Below, piece after piece: positions 1 to 11,800 of a stretch of 64,000 bases of DNA (its first letter is position 1; the number at the start of each line of letters is the position of its first letter). Source of the DNA: Ooceraea biroi (Eukaryota; Arthropoda; Insecta; Hymenoptera; Formicidae); contig NC_039514.1 of NCBI RefSeq assembly GCF_003672135.1, positions 9,165,787 to 9,229,786 on the forward strand, given 5' to 3'. Position numbers and translations under genes: made by a program. The notes under the pieces were generated by a model. The model made no database searches, was not told the origin of the DNA, and worked only from the letters and a program-made list of their open reading frames with translations.

Positions 1-405
1 ATCTTTAGGAAGGAAACAAGGAACGCAGTTTTAACACATTTTTTAATCGATTACGTTCGTGCGATTTAAAGATAGATTCAGTTATTCGTGTCAAAACGAT
101 CGAAAACGACGTCGTCGAGTGCGCAGTTATGCGTGATGTTATTGAATAAAAATTTAATCCGTCACATGTATTTTTTTACTTCTTTTTTCTCTCGCACATC
201 AAAATCCGCCACCATGTTCGTTCTGTTTTATAAATGGAAAACGCAAAAAGTGTACGCGACGCGACAGGCGAGATGGCAATGCCATTCCGATGACGTTCAA
301 TTTGCGGACTTTCGGTAGCCAATCAGAAACGATTGCTTCGTAGAGACGAAAATGTTGCCAGCTAGAATTTGTATTTGCGGATAAAAAAAGAAAAAGCAAC
401 GCAAT
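1..405. other. Left edge, no confident gene
   Basis: Short open frames on both strands here have no recognisable motif. A minus-strand ATG at 215 opens only 17 codons before a stop and could at most be a tiny first exon of a divergent gene. A CCAAT motif lies near 319. I see nothing else that can be supported. Confidence 0.4.
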
Positions 406-413
406 ATCGAACG

Positions 414-1259
414 CATTGACATAGGAATATATGGACGGAGCCTTTTACGAGGGGAAGCTGAGATTAGCGGTAAGGGGAGAGCACTGGCACTTCGTGTAAC
501 TTCGGCTGTTCGGGTATGTTCGGTTCCTCTAGTGATATATATATATATATGTACGATGAGTTATTGTGTTGTGTCGGAATGTAGCAATCGCATTAATGCA
601 AAAAGGAAAAATTGGCAATAACGTATGAAAGAAAATAATGGCCCGAAAATTTCTTTTCATCTGTAAGTCAAACATACAATTGTAGGTTATACACAATGCC
701 GGTAAAACGTTTCAGATATTGTTATGTGTTTATTATTATTTAAATTTATTATTATTGTGTTAAGAAAGAATTTTGGCTTGTTTATTATTATATTCATATA
801 TATATATATATAGTCAAATCGTATATATTAATATTAAATATATGAATTACAATAACAACTATAAATGAAAAACTGTTATCGAACAATTATTCATATGAAT
901 ATAATAATAAACACATAACAATATCTGAAACGTTTTACCGGCATTGTGTATAACCTACAATTGTATGTATTTTACTTACAGATGAAAAGAAATTTTCGGA
1001 TCATTTTCTTTCATAAGTTGTTGCCAATTTTTCCTTTTTGCATTAATGCGATTGCTACATTCCGACACAACACAATAACTCATCGTACATGTAATTTCAG
1101 TATCATAACTTTACAAAACTTTATCAAGCATCATTCGGGCGATGTCGAGAACGGCCGAACTGGCCCGATTTGCCAGCAGCCTCTCCTTACCGCAAATCTC
1201 ATAACCCCCCTTGCCTAAGTTCGTGGCATAGGCTCCGTCTATATATTCCTATGTCAATG
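414..1259. mobile_element. P-superfamily-like foldback element with THAP first exons
   Basis: The ends are a perfect 12-bp inverted repeat, CATTGACATAGG at 414 and its complement ending at 1259. They are flanked by near-identical 8-bp repeats, ATCGAACG (406-413) and ATCGAACT (1260-1267). An 8-bp duplication is the known signature of P elements. Both arms carry the same first exon. On the minus strand it runs from ATG 1083 to a GTAAGT donor after 980 and encodes a 35-residue start with a C-x4-C pair and an ISFHL end, as in the N-terminal half of a THAP zinc finger. On the plus strand (ATG at 556) the copy is frameshifted by one extra A in the A-run near 601. No transposase core is present, so this looks like two 5' ends of one element joined head to head. 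The arms are diverged in the UTR part (about 480-545 against 1090-1190), and the AT-rich centre is about 745-895. Confidence 0.7.
980..1083 (-). pseudogene. THAP-domain exon 1 remnant (right arm of foldback)
   Basis: The open exon begins MSYCVVSEC and ends at a consensus GTAAGT donor. The C-x4-C spacing, basic middle and final FHL fit the first half of a THAP DNA-binding domain, the domain P-element transposases use. There is no downstream exon in the element, so it is a remnant. The left-arm twin at 556-660 is frameshifted. Confidence 0.55.
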
Positions 1260-1376
1260 ATCGAACTTATGAATTGGTTTTCATGTAATTAAATTTATAG
1301 AATTTCTCAGGACGCGTGCTGGTCATCTAAGATTCTGTTGCATCTATGGCTGGTCTATGTGTATCTGCCTTAAACG

Positions 1377-1389
1377 TTTCCCGCCAAAA
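1377..1389 (+). promoter_or_regulatory. E2F-type site in the Mcm5 promoter
   Basis: TTTCCCGCCAAAA matches the E2F/DP consensus on both half-sites. It lies about 110 bp before the Mcm5 ATG. MCM genes are classic E2F targets at G1/S, so the site fits its neighbour. Binding is inferred, not seen. Confidence 0.6.
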
Positions 1390-1497
1390 GAGATTTCAAT
1401 AGTACGGTTCACGCGTACTCTGTGATTTCTCACGACTTGTTCTCCTTCTCATACAAATACAAGAAAGAAATATAAGTTTACGAGTAGTCGCGTGAAC

Positions 1498-4400
1498 ATG
1501 GAAGGCTTCGATGATCCCGGGGTGTTCTTTTCCGACAATTTCGCGGTGGACGAGCCCCACGAGAACCGCGCAAATCTCCAACACTCGAAAAAGAAATTCA
1601 AGGAATTCATCCGACAGTTTCACGAGGGTAACTTTAACTACAAATACCGGTAATTAACACAAAGACGCTTGCGTTCTTCTTATTCACGTTCCAATTTTTC
1701 AACGTCGGTTTAACATATTATTCTGTTCGCAACCAGAGACACCTTGAAGCGCAATTACAATCTCGGTCAATACTGGTTGGAGATCAATTTGGAGGACTTA
1801 GCGGCTTTCGACGAGTCCCTCGCCGAGAAGATTCAGAAGCTTCCAACTGAGTATCTGCCCGTTTTGGAAGAGGCTGCAAAAGATGTGGCGGATGAACTCA
1901 CAGCCCCTCGACCAGAGGGTGAAGAAAAGATGGAAGATATTCAGGTGCTGTTATGCTCGGACGCTCATTCGAGTTCTCTGAGAGGAATGAAGGTGAGATT
2001 GTAGTTGTCACAATATGTAAACGCAGTCAAATTTATAGATACATGTAAAGTTTCATTGTTGTAAAATTGGATGAAAAATAATGCTATCCAGCAATATGAA
2101 ATTCATTCAGCTAAAGATATATAATAACACACGATTATTTTTCCATTTTATTTTCCCATTGCAGCCAGACATTGTCTCCAAATTGGTCAAGGTGCCAGGA
2201 ATAATCGTCTCTGCGTCTGGCATCAGAGCAAAGGCAACAAAAATTGCGATACAGTGTCGCTCTTGCAAAGTTACTCAAGTCAACATTCCCATCAAGCCTG
2301 GCTTAGAAGGATACGCACTACCTAGAAAATGTACCACGTGAGTCTTCCTTTCAAAGTGCTTTTATTCTTTTCGTTATAACGGTACACTGCTTAGAACGTG
2401 TTGCGAGTAATTCTCATTTATCTATTATCAGGGAACAAGCGGGTCGACCAAAGTGTCCCTTGGATCCTTTCTATATAATGCCGGACAAATGCCGTTGCGT
2501 GGACTTCCAGGTGTTGAAGCTCCAGGAATTGCCAGATCACATACCACAGGGCGAGATGCCGAGGCATCTGCAGCTATACTGCGATCGCTACTTATGCGAC
2601 AGAGTCGTTCCCGGCAATCGAGTTCTGATTCTTGGAATATACTCCATCAAAAAAGTCTCTAACAAACCGACCGGCAAGGCTGCGGGCAGAGAGAAAGGGT
2701 TAGTGGGCGTACGAGCTCCGTACATCCGAGTGCTCGGCATCACCGTGGATGGGGAGAACGCAAATATTGGTACATAGCGATACGAATCTACATATAACGA
2801 GAAGTCTTCATAAAAAACCAGCGATGATCAGATCAAAGTTCGTACGTTTAGTCTGTATTTATCTGTCTCGCTTCTTCTCGTGCAGGTACACAGCCGCCCG
2901 TCACGTCCGAAGAGGAGGATCTCTTCACCCGTTTGGCAGCAGACCCCAATCTGTACGAGAGGATCGCGAAGAGCATAGCCCCGAGCATCTTCGGCGCGGT
3001 AGATATCAAGAAAGCCATCGCGTGTTTGTTATTCGGCGGATCCAGGAAACTGATGCCGGATGGGCTGTGCAGGAGAGGTGATATCAACGTCCTGATGCTG
3101 GGTGATCCGGGTACCGCGAAGTCACAGTTATTGAAATTCGTGGAGAGGGTTGCCCCCATCGCCGTCTACACGTCGGGAAAAGGCAGCTCCGCGGCCGGCT
3201 TGACGGCGTCGGTATCGCGAGATCCGGTCACCGTGAGTTCCGCACTTTCGGGAAACGTGAAAATCTGCGTTAATGCTATCTAATGCGTTACATGTTCCGT
3301 AGCGTGCGGTTGATCTTTTAATTCTTTATAAGCAATTGGAAGCGATTGCAGCTACGCAGGGTCAACAAGATGACATTGTTTAAATATTACAGAGAAATTG
3401 TTGAACATGAGCGCAACCGATGACATTAATGCACTCGATCAATATGTTTCACGCTGTTCCAACGTGGCAAATATCGCTGTTTCCAGAGGAATTTCGTTAT
3501 GGAGGGCGGCGCGATGGTCCTCGCGGACGGTGGAGTCGTTTGCATAGACGAGTTCGACAAGATGAAGGAGGACGACCGGGTGGCGATACACGAAGCGATG
3601 GAGCAGCAAACGATCTCGATCGCAAAGGCAGGCATAACGACGACTCTAAACACGAGGTGCTCCGTGCTGGCAGCGGCTAACTCGGTCTTTGGTCGGTGGG
3701 ACGACATCAAGGGCGAAGAGAACATAGATTTCATGCCGACGATACTGTCACGCTTCGACACGATATTCATCGTCAAGGATGAGCATGAGCACAACAGAGA
3801 TATTACTCTGGCCAAGCACGTCATGAACATCCACTGCAACGCCGGCCAGATCACGGAACACTCGGTGGAGGGGGAGATCCCCGTGCACGTTCTCAAGAAG
3901 TACATCAGCTACTGCAGAACGTAAGTTCGGCGCAGGCTCTTGTCGCGCGAAACGTAAATCTCACGAAATAAAACGTGCACTTTATTCTGGCTTTTTTTTC
4001 TAATAGGCGTTGCGGTCCGAGACTAGACGCGGAGGCGGGAGAGAAGCTAAAGAATCGTTACGTGATGATGCGAGCTGGTACGAGAGAGCACGAGAAGGAC
4101 GCTGAGAAAAGATTGTCTATACCCATCACAGTCCGGCAGCTAGAAGCCGTCATACGAATGTCCGAGGCCCTGGCCAAGATGCAGATGCAACCATTCGCTA
4201 CCGAGGTCCATGTTAACGAGGCTTTAAGGCTCTTCCAAGTATCTACGTTAGAGGCTGCGATGTCTGGATCATTAGCAGGTAAACTACAAATTGATAAAAA
4301 ATATAGGAAAATACAATTTTACGACTAATTAGCTCAAAACTTAGATAATTATTAATATCACATTTTACTTTCTTTGTGCGGTATCTAAAGTTACATAAAA

Positions 4401-4770
4401 GAAAATATTGTGATGGTTTACGATTCGTGGTTCAAATCAAATGTTAGTTATTTGACTAATTTTTCACGCGTGATCCAAAGAAATAAAAACTTTCGCACGT
4501 GTGTTACTTAAATAATATATATTTCGTAATGTGTTATCAGGAGCGGAAGGGTTTACTTCAGAAGAGGATCACGAAATACTGTCCCGCATTGAGAAGCAAT
4601 TGAAAAACAGATTTCCTATCGGACATCAAGTGTCTGAACAGAATATAGTGAGGGACTTCCTTAAACAGTCGTTTCCCGAACGTGCTATTTACAAAGTTAT
4701 ACATACAATGATACGTCGCGGTGAGCTTCAACATCGCTTGCAACGTAAAATGTTGTACAGATTGCACTGA
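1498..4770 (+). CDS. Mcm5: DNA replication licensing factor MCM5
   Basis: This is a subunit of the MCM2-7 replicative helicase, which is loaded at origins in the nucleus and unwinds DNA. Eight exons read in phase: 1498-1649, 1737-1992, 2165-2337, 2432-2769, 2886-3232, 3487-3920, 4007-4278 and 4541-4770 (TGA). They give 733 residues, essentially the family length. The protein starts MEGFDDPGVFFSD, as MCM5 proteins do. A C4 zinc site is visible at about C167, C170, C192 and C202. Walker A GDPGTAKS is at about 379-386, Walker B CIDE at about 441-444 and the LSRFD arginine finger at about R511. The C-terminal winged-helix region ends KMLYRLH. All introns are 70-270 bp with GT-AG ends. No coding lesion is seen, and the start is the only ATG that gives the conserved N-terminus. 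An E2F site lies upstream. Confidence 0.97.
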
Positions 4771-4906
4771 AGATTAACAGAAACGTCTTCGATGCACGAT
4801 AATTAGATGATACGTTTGTCACGTATTGTGCTTCTTTCGTACGCTATTCTTCGTCAACTATTTTGACACGAACTAATGATTCGGATGTTGAGTCTCGACG
4901 ATTCGA

Positions 4907-6606
4907 TTACGGAAGCTCATCTCTAAATGGATAATCCGGATGATCTTCGACCCTGAAACAGGCGATGCATTACCTAGAATACTTCAGTTATGCGAGACGG
5001 AAGTTACGTATCAAACCGTCTTTCTGCGAATGACACGTTTCAACGAATCGACACCAATCTTTCATAATGTACCATTAATTCACGCGTGTGAGTAAACTTT
5101 ATGTACTATAGTTTTAAATACATTTACGAGGCAATTTCGAGAGTGACGTAACACTTTGAACTTACCCCTTGAAAAATAAGAAATTGAAGATTCGCCCATT
5201 AAAGCCTTTATCCAAGGTAGCCAGAAGTTTCATGTCTTCTTCCGCCAAGTTAAAGTCGCACAGGTCGATGTTCGATTCGAGTCTCTCCGGGGACGAACTT
5301 TTCGGAATAATCACAACGTCGAGTTGCAGCAGGTAACGCAGCAGGATTTGCGCTGTCGTTTTCTTATGCGTCATGGCAATTTGTTGAACGACCGGATGGT
5401 TCAATAGATCGGGAAATTCCTCGAAAGTGTAATTGTACTTTGTTTGGAAATGTGTCTTCGCACCTGGCGAGCCCAGCGGACTGTATGCCGTCACGATGAT
5501 GTTATGCTCCTTGCACAATTCCCGAATTGATTTTTGCTGCATGTACGCGTGCAACTCCACCTGACAATACACGGAATGTGCTTTAGGCCGGTAAGCTCGC
5601 GTTTTAATCACATTCATTATAGTTATCGTTAAGAATTTGATCTTGCAGTCGATCTACGTGTACAATTCACCTGCAGATTGCTCGGTTTGATTTGTGCGTT
5701 CTTCCAGATGGTCGAGATCTGCTGCGCGTTGAAGTTGCTCAAGCCTATGGATCTGGTGCGCCCTGATTTCACTTGCTCTTCCATTTTCTGCAAGATAATC
5801 CATCAGGAATCGTCTTTGTTTGCGGTGTAACGTGATTACGATTTGTACAATTTGATTTTCGCACCTTCCACACCGAGACAGGATCCGTATCAAGATCGAG
5901 CATGTAACTGCCATCTTCGCGAGTCGCTGCAGCACACGTTTCCCCGTCCATTTTGAAGGCAAAGGGCATGTGAACCAGGTACATATCCAGGTAATCCAGT
6001 CCAAGCTTTCCCAATGACAATTTAATGAATTTTTCCACGTCGGATGGCCGATTACCGAAGTGGGGCAACTAAAAGCACGAGATTTTCCAGATTTCCATTC
6101 GCTTAGGAAGCGGCTAGCGTGATGCTTACTGAATTGAACGATAAATCGCAGCGATTAAATGGCTATTTAACACGCTGGAATACCTTCTGCGGAGCGCGTT
6201 ACCTTCGTCGTGACGAACAACTCCTCTCGGCTACCGCCTTGCTCGAACCATTTCTTCAAAGCTTTGCCGATTGCTTCCTCGTTGTGATAATTCATCGCCG
6301 TATCGATGTGTCTGTAACCGCATCGCAGAGCGCTGCTCACGACGGTTTCGATTTCCTCTGGTTTTGCCTGGGAAGAGAGGCGTTTTACTCATGAAACACG
6401 TTAGCAATCGTGTGGTAGAAAAGGTGTGCGGCGGACGCGCGCAAAGCACTGGCATTCGTATGGTGATTCGAGCGTTCGGAAACCGGCGTTACTGTTATCA
6501 CGTCAGAGCCGAGTGCATTATTATTCTGGTATTATTTTGTCACCTGCCATGTACCGAGTCCCACCATGGGCATGTTGTATCCTGATAGCAACCGTACAGA
6601 CTGCAT
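4907..6606 (-). CDS. Aldo-keto reductase (AKR1-like), complete in six exons
   Basis: This is a predicted cytosolic NADPH-dependent carbonyl or aldose reductase. The exons on the minus strand are 6544-6606, 6203-6367, 5865-6068, 5671-5787, 5166-5560 and a 46-nt last exon 4907-4952. They total 329 residues, normal for the family. The N-terminus holds the cofactor-barrel motif MPMVGLGTW. The catalytic tetrad is all present: D43, Y48, K76 and H109 (in YLVHMPF). GLSNFN and IPKSSSPERL, the NADPH-phosphate loop, follow. An apparent stop at 5162-5164 lies inside a strong donor (GTAAGT). Splicing to the last exon restores the usual ending FFKGVEDHPDYPF. An in-frame ATG at 6621 could add five residues. 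The gene is convergent with Mcm5, with only 136 bp between the two stop codons. The exact substrate cannot be read from sequence. Confidence 0.93.
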
Positions 6607-6621
6607 GCTTGATCTCCTCAT

Positions 6622-8230
6622 TCACGTTCTGTTGCAGCAAACGACACAGTGATATTCCATTAAACGCATATTGCCATTTGGAGAAAAACTTCACGTTCAA
6701 GTTCGCCGTAGCACCGTGCCACGGTGCTATTCCTATTTTACAATTTCTATTCTACGAGTCAGACGCGGTACGTTACTCGGACAGGCCGTTTCTAAAGTTA
6801 GAATGGCAGTTGCAGTCTAGCGAGCGCGCGAGCCGTCGCGTACCGTGTGATCGTTGTTATATATGTATACTTCAAAGCCGTATTGATTCCGGGAGGGTTG
6901 CAACGCGGATAATTGATTTAAGCGAAATACCACGCAAAAATAGCTCATTAAAAGAAGAGACCAGATCCAAAGAAAAAAGATTCGAATAATACCTGAGATT
7001 AATACAATCATAAAAATGTTGTTGGATTTTGTTGCGTGCTGCAATCGATAGCTAGATGATTCGAGCGAACAACTTATCACGACGGCGTCTGTGATTAACC
7101 GTACATATCGTACCGATCGTCTTCAACATGTGACAGAAATAATAAATGGAAACAAAAGATATCGTAAAATTGAGTGTGTGAATGTGACTGAAAATAAAAA
7201 CTATTATACCTTGAATTTATTATTATTATAAAATAATTTATTATGAAATACTTTCCGATTACAAAGTGATTTTATATTAAATTTTTTAATACAAACTCAA
7301 ATATATATTATTTGTTTATATATGAATACACATATCTTATTTATTGCAGAATTTATAAAATTATTAAATATATAGAAAATAGTAATCGAAATTTACTCAT
7401 TAATCAATTTTTTTAATGAAAATGACAACCATCGTTTAAGTTGTTACTTATTAGAATACTTGTCAGAAAATTTCACATTCAACGTTTGACGAATATCAAT
7501 CATCAAAAAACAGACCTGCGGATTTTGGCGCACGAGTTTTTTGAAAGAGAAATTGAGGAAAAAACTGGAAGAGTGGACTGGAAAGAATCGAAGGCTTTCT
7601 TGAAACTGATAAAATTAAAATCGACAAAGTGCTTTTATGGAAATGTAGCATCGCCGGGCGATCACAAAATAGACACTTTAGAAATGGAGACAGTCTGAAT
7701 GACATGGGAACCGCGTCACGATTTTTATGTATTTGTTTATGAAATATAATTAATATCTTTTTGATATTTCCGGTGTTAATTCGTCACCGTGATTATATAT
7801 AGATACATCTCGTGATAACGGATAACGACAAAACACGCCGCGAAGCAAATGTTAAAGGTAGCGATGGGAACATCATGTTAATTTGTATCATGTACAAATT
7901 GGATACGAAAAATTGAAAGATGAAATGATAGAGAAAACATCGCGTAAAGTTAACACACAGATGAGCAAGTTGCAGCAAGATGCAATAAACTGTCTTGTAT
8001 ATGTGATATTCAGCAAGTTAACATTGTACACGGTACCTCTCTTGGATATGGTATGAAAGATAAAGACTAGGATATAAACGTTTCTTTTCTTAATATTAAT
8101 GTTTAACATTAATATTAACGTGATATAAAAAAACATACTCTATGTATACAGCAATTAAAATATATTTGCTCCCATTGTATAAATAACACTGTGAAGTTTT
8201 TAATATTTTTTTAATTATCCTGTATTACTT
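6622..8230. other. AT-rich intergenic stretch with one unassigned open frame
   Basis: No recognisable gene is present. A plus-strand frame at 7441-7698 contains an uninterrupted hydrophilic stretch, LRILAHEFFEREIEEKTGRV, following a possible acceptor (AAAACAG) near 7511. It could be an orphan terminal exon, but there is no family match and no partner exon in view. The rest is AT-rich with no structure that I can support. Confidence 0.3.
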
Positions 8231-8239
8231 CGTATAATA

Positions 8240-8780
8240 ATGTTTTTTTGTCGAACGCGAAAGTTTGTAAAGCCTGTGTTGGAATACGCATTAGAGATGT
8301 AGATCATCAGTTGGGGGAAGGGGAGATTGCGTTTTTACTAATCAAAATATTACTTCATGAAATCCCAAACTCCAAATTGCAATCTCAATATCCATTGCAT
8401 ATTTTCATACAGACTTAAGTAATTTCATGTAGGCTTTAAGTTGTCAAGAAATAAGTTACATTCGTGTTTTAACAGAATTATATAAAGCGTCCGCACAATT
8501 GTCCGCAGGGTGTATGCAACGGTTGCCAGACGATGTGATCAATAATCTTTCGCACATGTCTTCAACAATTAAATAATTAAAGTACACGTATTCTGGAAAT
8601 CGCTTTATGTATAAAAGTCGCCACCTCTTTGCTGCTCTCGCCGAAAAGTCCGAACGCTTTATATAATTCTAATTTAAACACGAATGTAATATAAAATTCT
8701 GTTTCGTTTCTATAGATGTATTCCAACACAGACTTTACAGGCTTTCGCATTCGCAAAAAAAAAAACATACAAAGTAACAT
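8240..8780. pseudogene. Rearranged duplicate of the 3' end of the neighbouring acidic-protein gene
   Basis: Bases 8325-8560 match, on the opposite strand, the last intron, acceptor and first codons of the final exon of the gene at 8872-15883 (9200-9415). About 8620-8700 matches 9161-9297 in the same orientation but lacks the middle. Bases 8235-8300 and 8715-8770 are also inverted copies of each other. The copies are diverged and have no coding continuity, so they are non-functional fragments from several local rearrangements. Confidence 0.65.
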
Positions 8781-8871
8781 TTTGATTGATTAGTAAAAAG
8801 ACAAATGTAATACAAGATAATTAAAAAATTGTCAGTAAAAACACAAAAACGTTGACAAAAGTACAGTATAT

Positions 8872-11800
8872 CTAAACCGCATTAGAAGAATAATTATTTG
8901 ATGATGCTTTCTGCTTCTCGAGGTACATCAAATAAGCCGAAACAGGTTCTCGTTTATTTCTGTCGAGCATTCGCTGCCTAAACGAGGCCACTGCGGCTGA
9001 TTCTTTCGGCGGCTGCTTCTTTAGCTTTTGTAAGTTTATCACGGTGAACTGCGTGGTGCTACCAGAGGAGCTTAATTGGACACCGATGTGGCTTGCTTTC
9101 TTCGCCTTCGACTTGGAATTCTGTGGCTGCGGCGACGTGATCGGACTCTCGTGTAGCAAACGTCGTCGCCTCTTTGTTGCTCTCGTCGGAACGTCCGAAA
9201 GATTCTTGATCACGTCATCTGGCAATCGTTGCATACAACCTGCGAACAATGGTGCGAACGCTTTATTATATAATTCTGTTCAAACACGAATGTAACGTTA
9301 TTTCTTGACAACTTAAAGCCTACATGAATGTCTGTATGAAAATATGCATTGGATTGGATTGAGATTGTAATTTCGAGTTTGCGATTTCACGAAGCAATAT
9401 TTTGATTAGCAACCTGTCGACGATGGTGCGAACGCTCCTCTCTCCTCGGCAGCTTCCTTCTTCCGCTTCCTGCTGATTTTCGCATCCCGTTGTTCCTGCT
9501 TTTGAAGCTGCAAGGCTCGCTCCTTTTCCTTAATCTCCAGCATCTTCTTTTCCTTAATCTCCAGCATCTTCTTTTCCTTCAATTCTTGGTTAGCCTTAAT
9601 ACGCATCTCCGTAGCGCGGATAGCTTCCTGCATTTTGCAACGTGCTTTGGCGAACGCGTTTATCGAATCAATCGTGTTCGATTCATCGGCTTGCGCTTGT
9701 GGTTTATCCGAGTCCGAATTTTTGGATTTTGTTTTAGAAATTTTAGTTTCCAACAGTGAAACCTCCTGTTCGTTCTTCTGTATCTTCTTCTTTTTCCTCT
9801 TCTTTGTTGATAATTTTTCCGGCGAAGTTTCTTCGTTCTGCGCCACCTCTTGCTCTTGCTGCTGTTCTTCTAATTCTGTTTCGTTTTTCTTATTTTGATA
9901 TGTGTCGGCTTCCTTTATGTTTTCGCGTTGTTCACTTACATTGACTAGTTTCTTCTTCTTTTTCTTTTCTTTCTTTGTCTCGTTGATCTCAGATGTACCT
10001 TTGCAACTGTCATCTTTTACAGTTAGCGATTCACTAAATTTGACACGTTTTTGGTTTCGAGAAGCTTCTAATTCCATAATGTCTTCAGACAAAACCTTAT
10101 CAGTGATATTCTCGTTCAATGTTTCTTCTGCTTGTTTCTTGTGCTTTCTCTCTCTCTTCCGTTTTCGCGTAGTATTATCGCTAAACGAATCCACGTTAGA
10201 AACATTCTCCTTACTTTTTTCCTTTATTTTCGTTTTTGCTACAGCCTTCTCTTCCGTAGTTGGCAATTCGTCCTTCGATTCCTTCGACTGATCGACTTCC
10301 ACATGTAATTTTGATACTGGTGCGCTTTTATTTAACTTTTCCTTTCCTAGATGTCTTATTCTAGGCGTCTCGGTATGGGTGACACTCATAGATTTGTGTA
10401 ATTCAGCTGTTTTGGAAACTGTTGGTTTCGAAAGATTTGCTTTTTCTATTATTTCTCTTAAGTCAGATGGAAGACTGGTATTTAATGGTCTTTCTACGAA
10501 ACGCTTATCTTGATGGAAAGTGTCCGTTAAACTGGTATTCTTTTTTGTAGTAGAGTCCTTCGACTTGCTTTTCTTAGATGAAGTATTAGTTTGACTTTTA
10601 TCTAATTCAACTTTACTTTCCCGAGTCTTTTCCACTGTTTTAGGTGTCTCAATATTAAACTCAAGTTTATGTTTCGAAGAATTAAGCTTTGGTGTACTGC
10701 AGTCCATTGGTGAATGCAATTTCGATAATTTTCTTGAAAACCGACTCTTCGCAGACTCGTCCAGCTTTAGCGAATCCTGTTCCGTTTCAACCTTCGTTTC
10801 AGAACATCGTAAAAGTGACTTTCTTTTTATTTTAATCGACGATGGTGACTCCGATGAAATCAATGAGATGGTTTCTTCACGCTTCGCCACGTGGGTTTTC
10901 TTGCTCTTATCAAATACGGATACGTTCGGATCAGACGTATCCAACAGAATGGTTTCTTCATTTTTCATCGCACAAGATTTCTTCGGGTCGGTGATTTGTT
11001 CCTTTTTCGTTTCATTAATGCGAGAAGAAATAATTTCAACGGAGTCATTCTTTTTATTTTCGCCGATTTTCTCTGGCAATTCATTGTTGTCATCGCTACT
11101 CTCATCGCTACTATCACAGGAATCTATTTTCACTTCAGACTGTTCCGCATCCTCATTTTCGATCATTACATGTTCGTTTACCTTTGCTCTCGTCTTTTTT
11201 TGCTCTTTGTTTTTAGTATCTATTTTCTTCTCCTCTTCTCCACTTTCACCTTCCTCTTCGCTTTGGTTATCTTCATCATTCATTTCTTTTTGTTCTTCTA
11301 AATTCTTGTCTTGTTCCTCATCACTATCTCCTTCTTCCTTTTCCTCATTTTTCTCATTCTCCACTTGGTCATCATCGACTATAAAATCTGCAAGATCTGA
11401 ACCGTTGTCGTTGGGATCCGAATATTCCGATTCTGAAGCTCTGCATTCATCGTGTGGTACATCATCATCATCGAATTTCTGTTCCGTCCCATCGAGATTG
11501 TATTCTTTTCTAACATCGGAATTCACACTGCTGTCCTTATCGGTGTCATTATCATTGTCTTCATCGTTATCCGCTTCTGCGAATAGGAAACTAGACACAA
11601 TGTTAGAATTCGACGTGTCATTAAGCTTTTCACTACCATCCGAATCATTGGCAATTGAGCCCGCGTGTGCGACCGTGGAACAATTCTCAAATCCTAAATC
11701 CATAGCTGGTATAATGGTCTCGCTGTCGCTGCTTTCGTCATCAAATACATTTTCCAATAAGTTGGCGAAAGCTTTTAACTCCTTCTCTGTCGAACGATTT

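Noticed and set aside
946..1218. 90-codon plus-strand frame
   Set aside because: It reads the foldback arm antisense to the THAP exon and has no motif.
5162..5164. Stop codon of the aldo-keto reductase at this position
   Set aside because: It lies within a consensus donor, and a downstream 46-nt exon restores the conserved family C-terminus.
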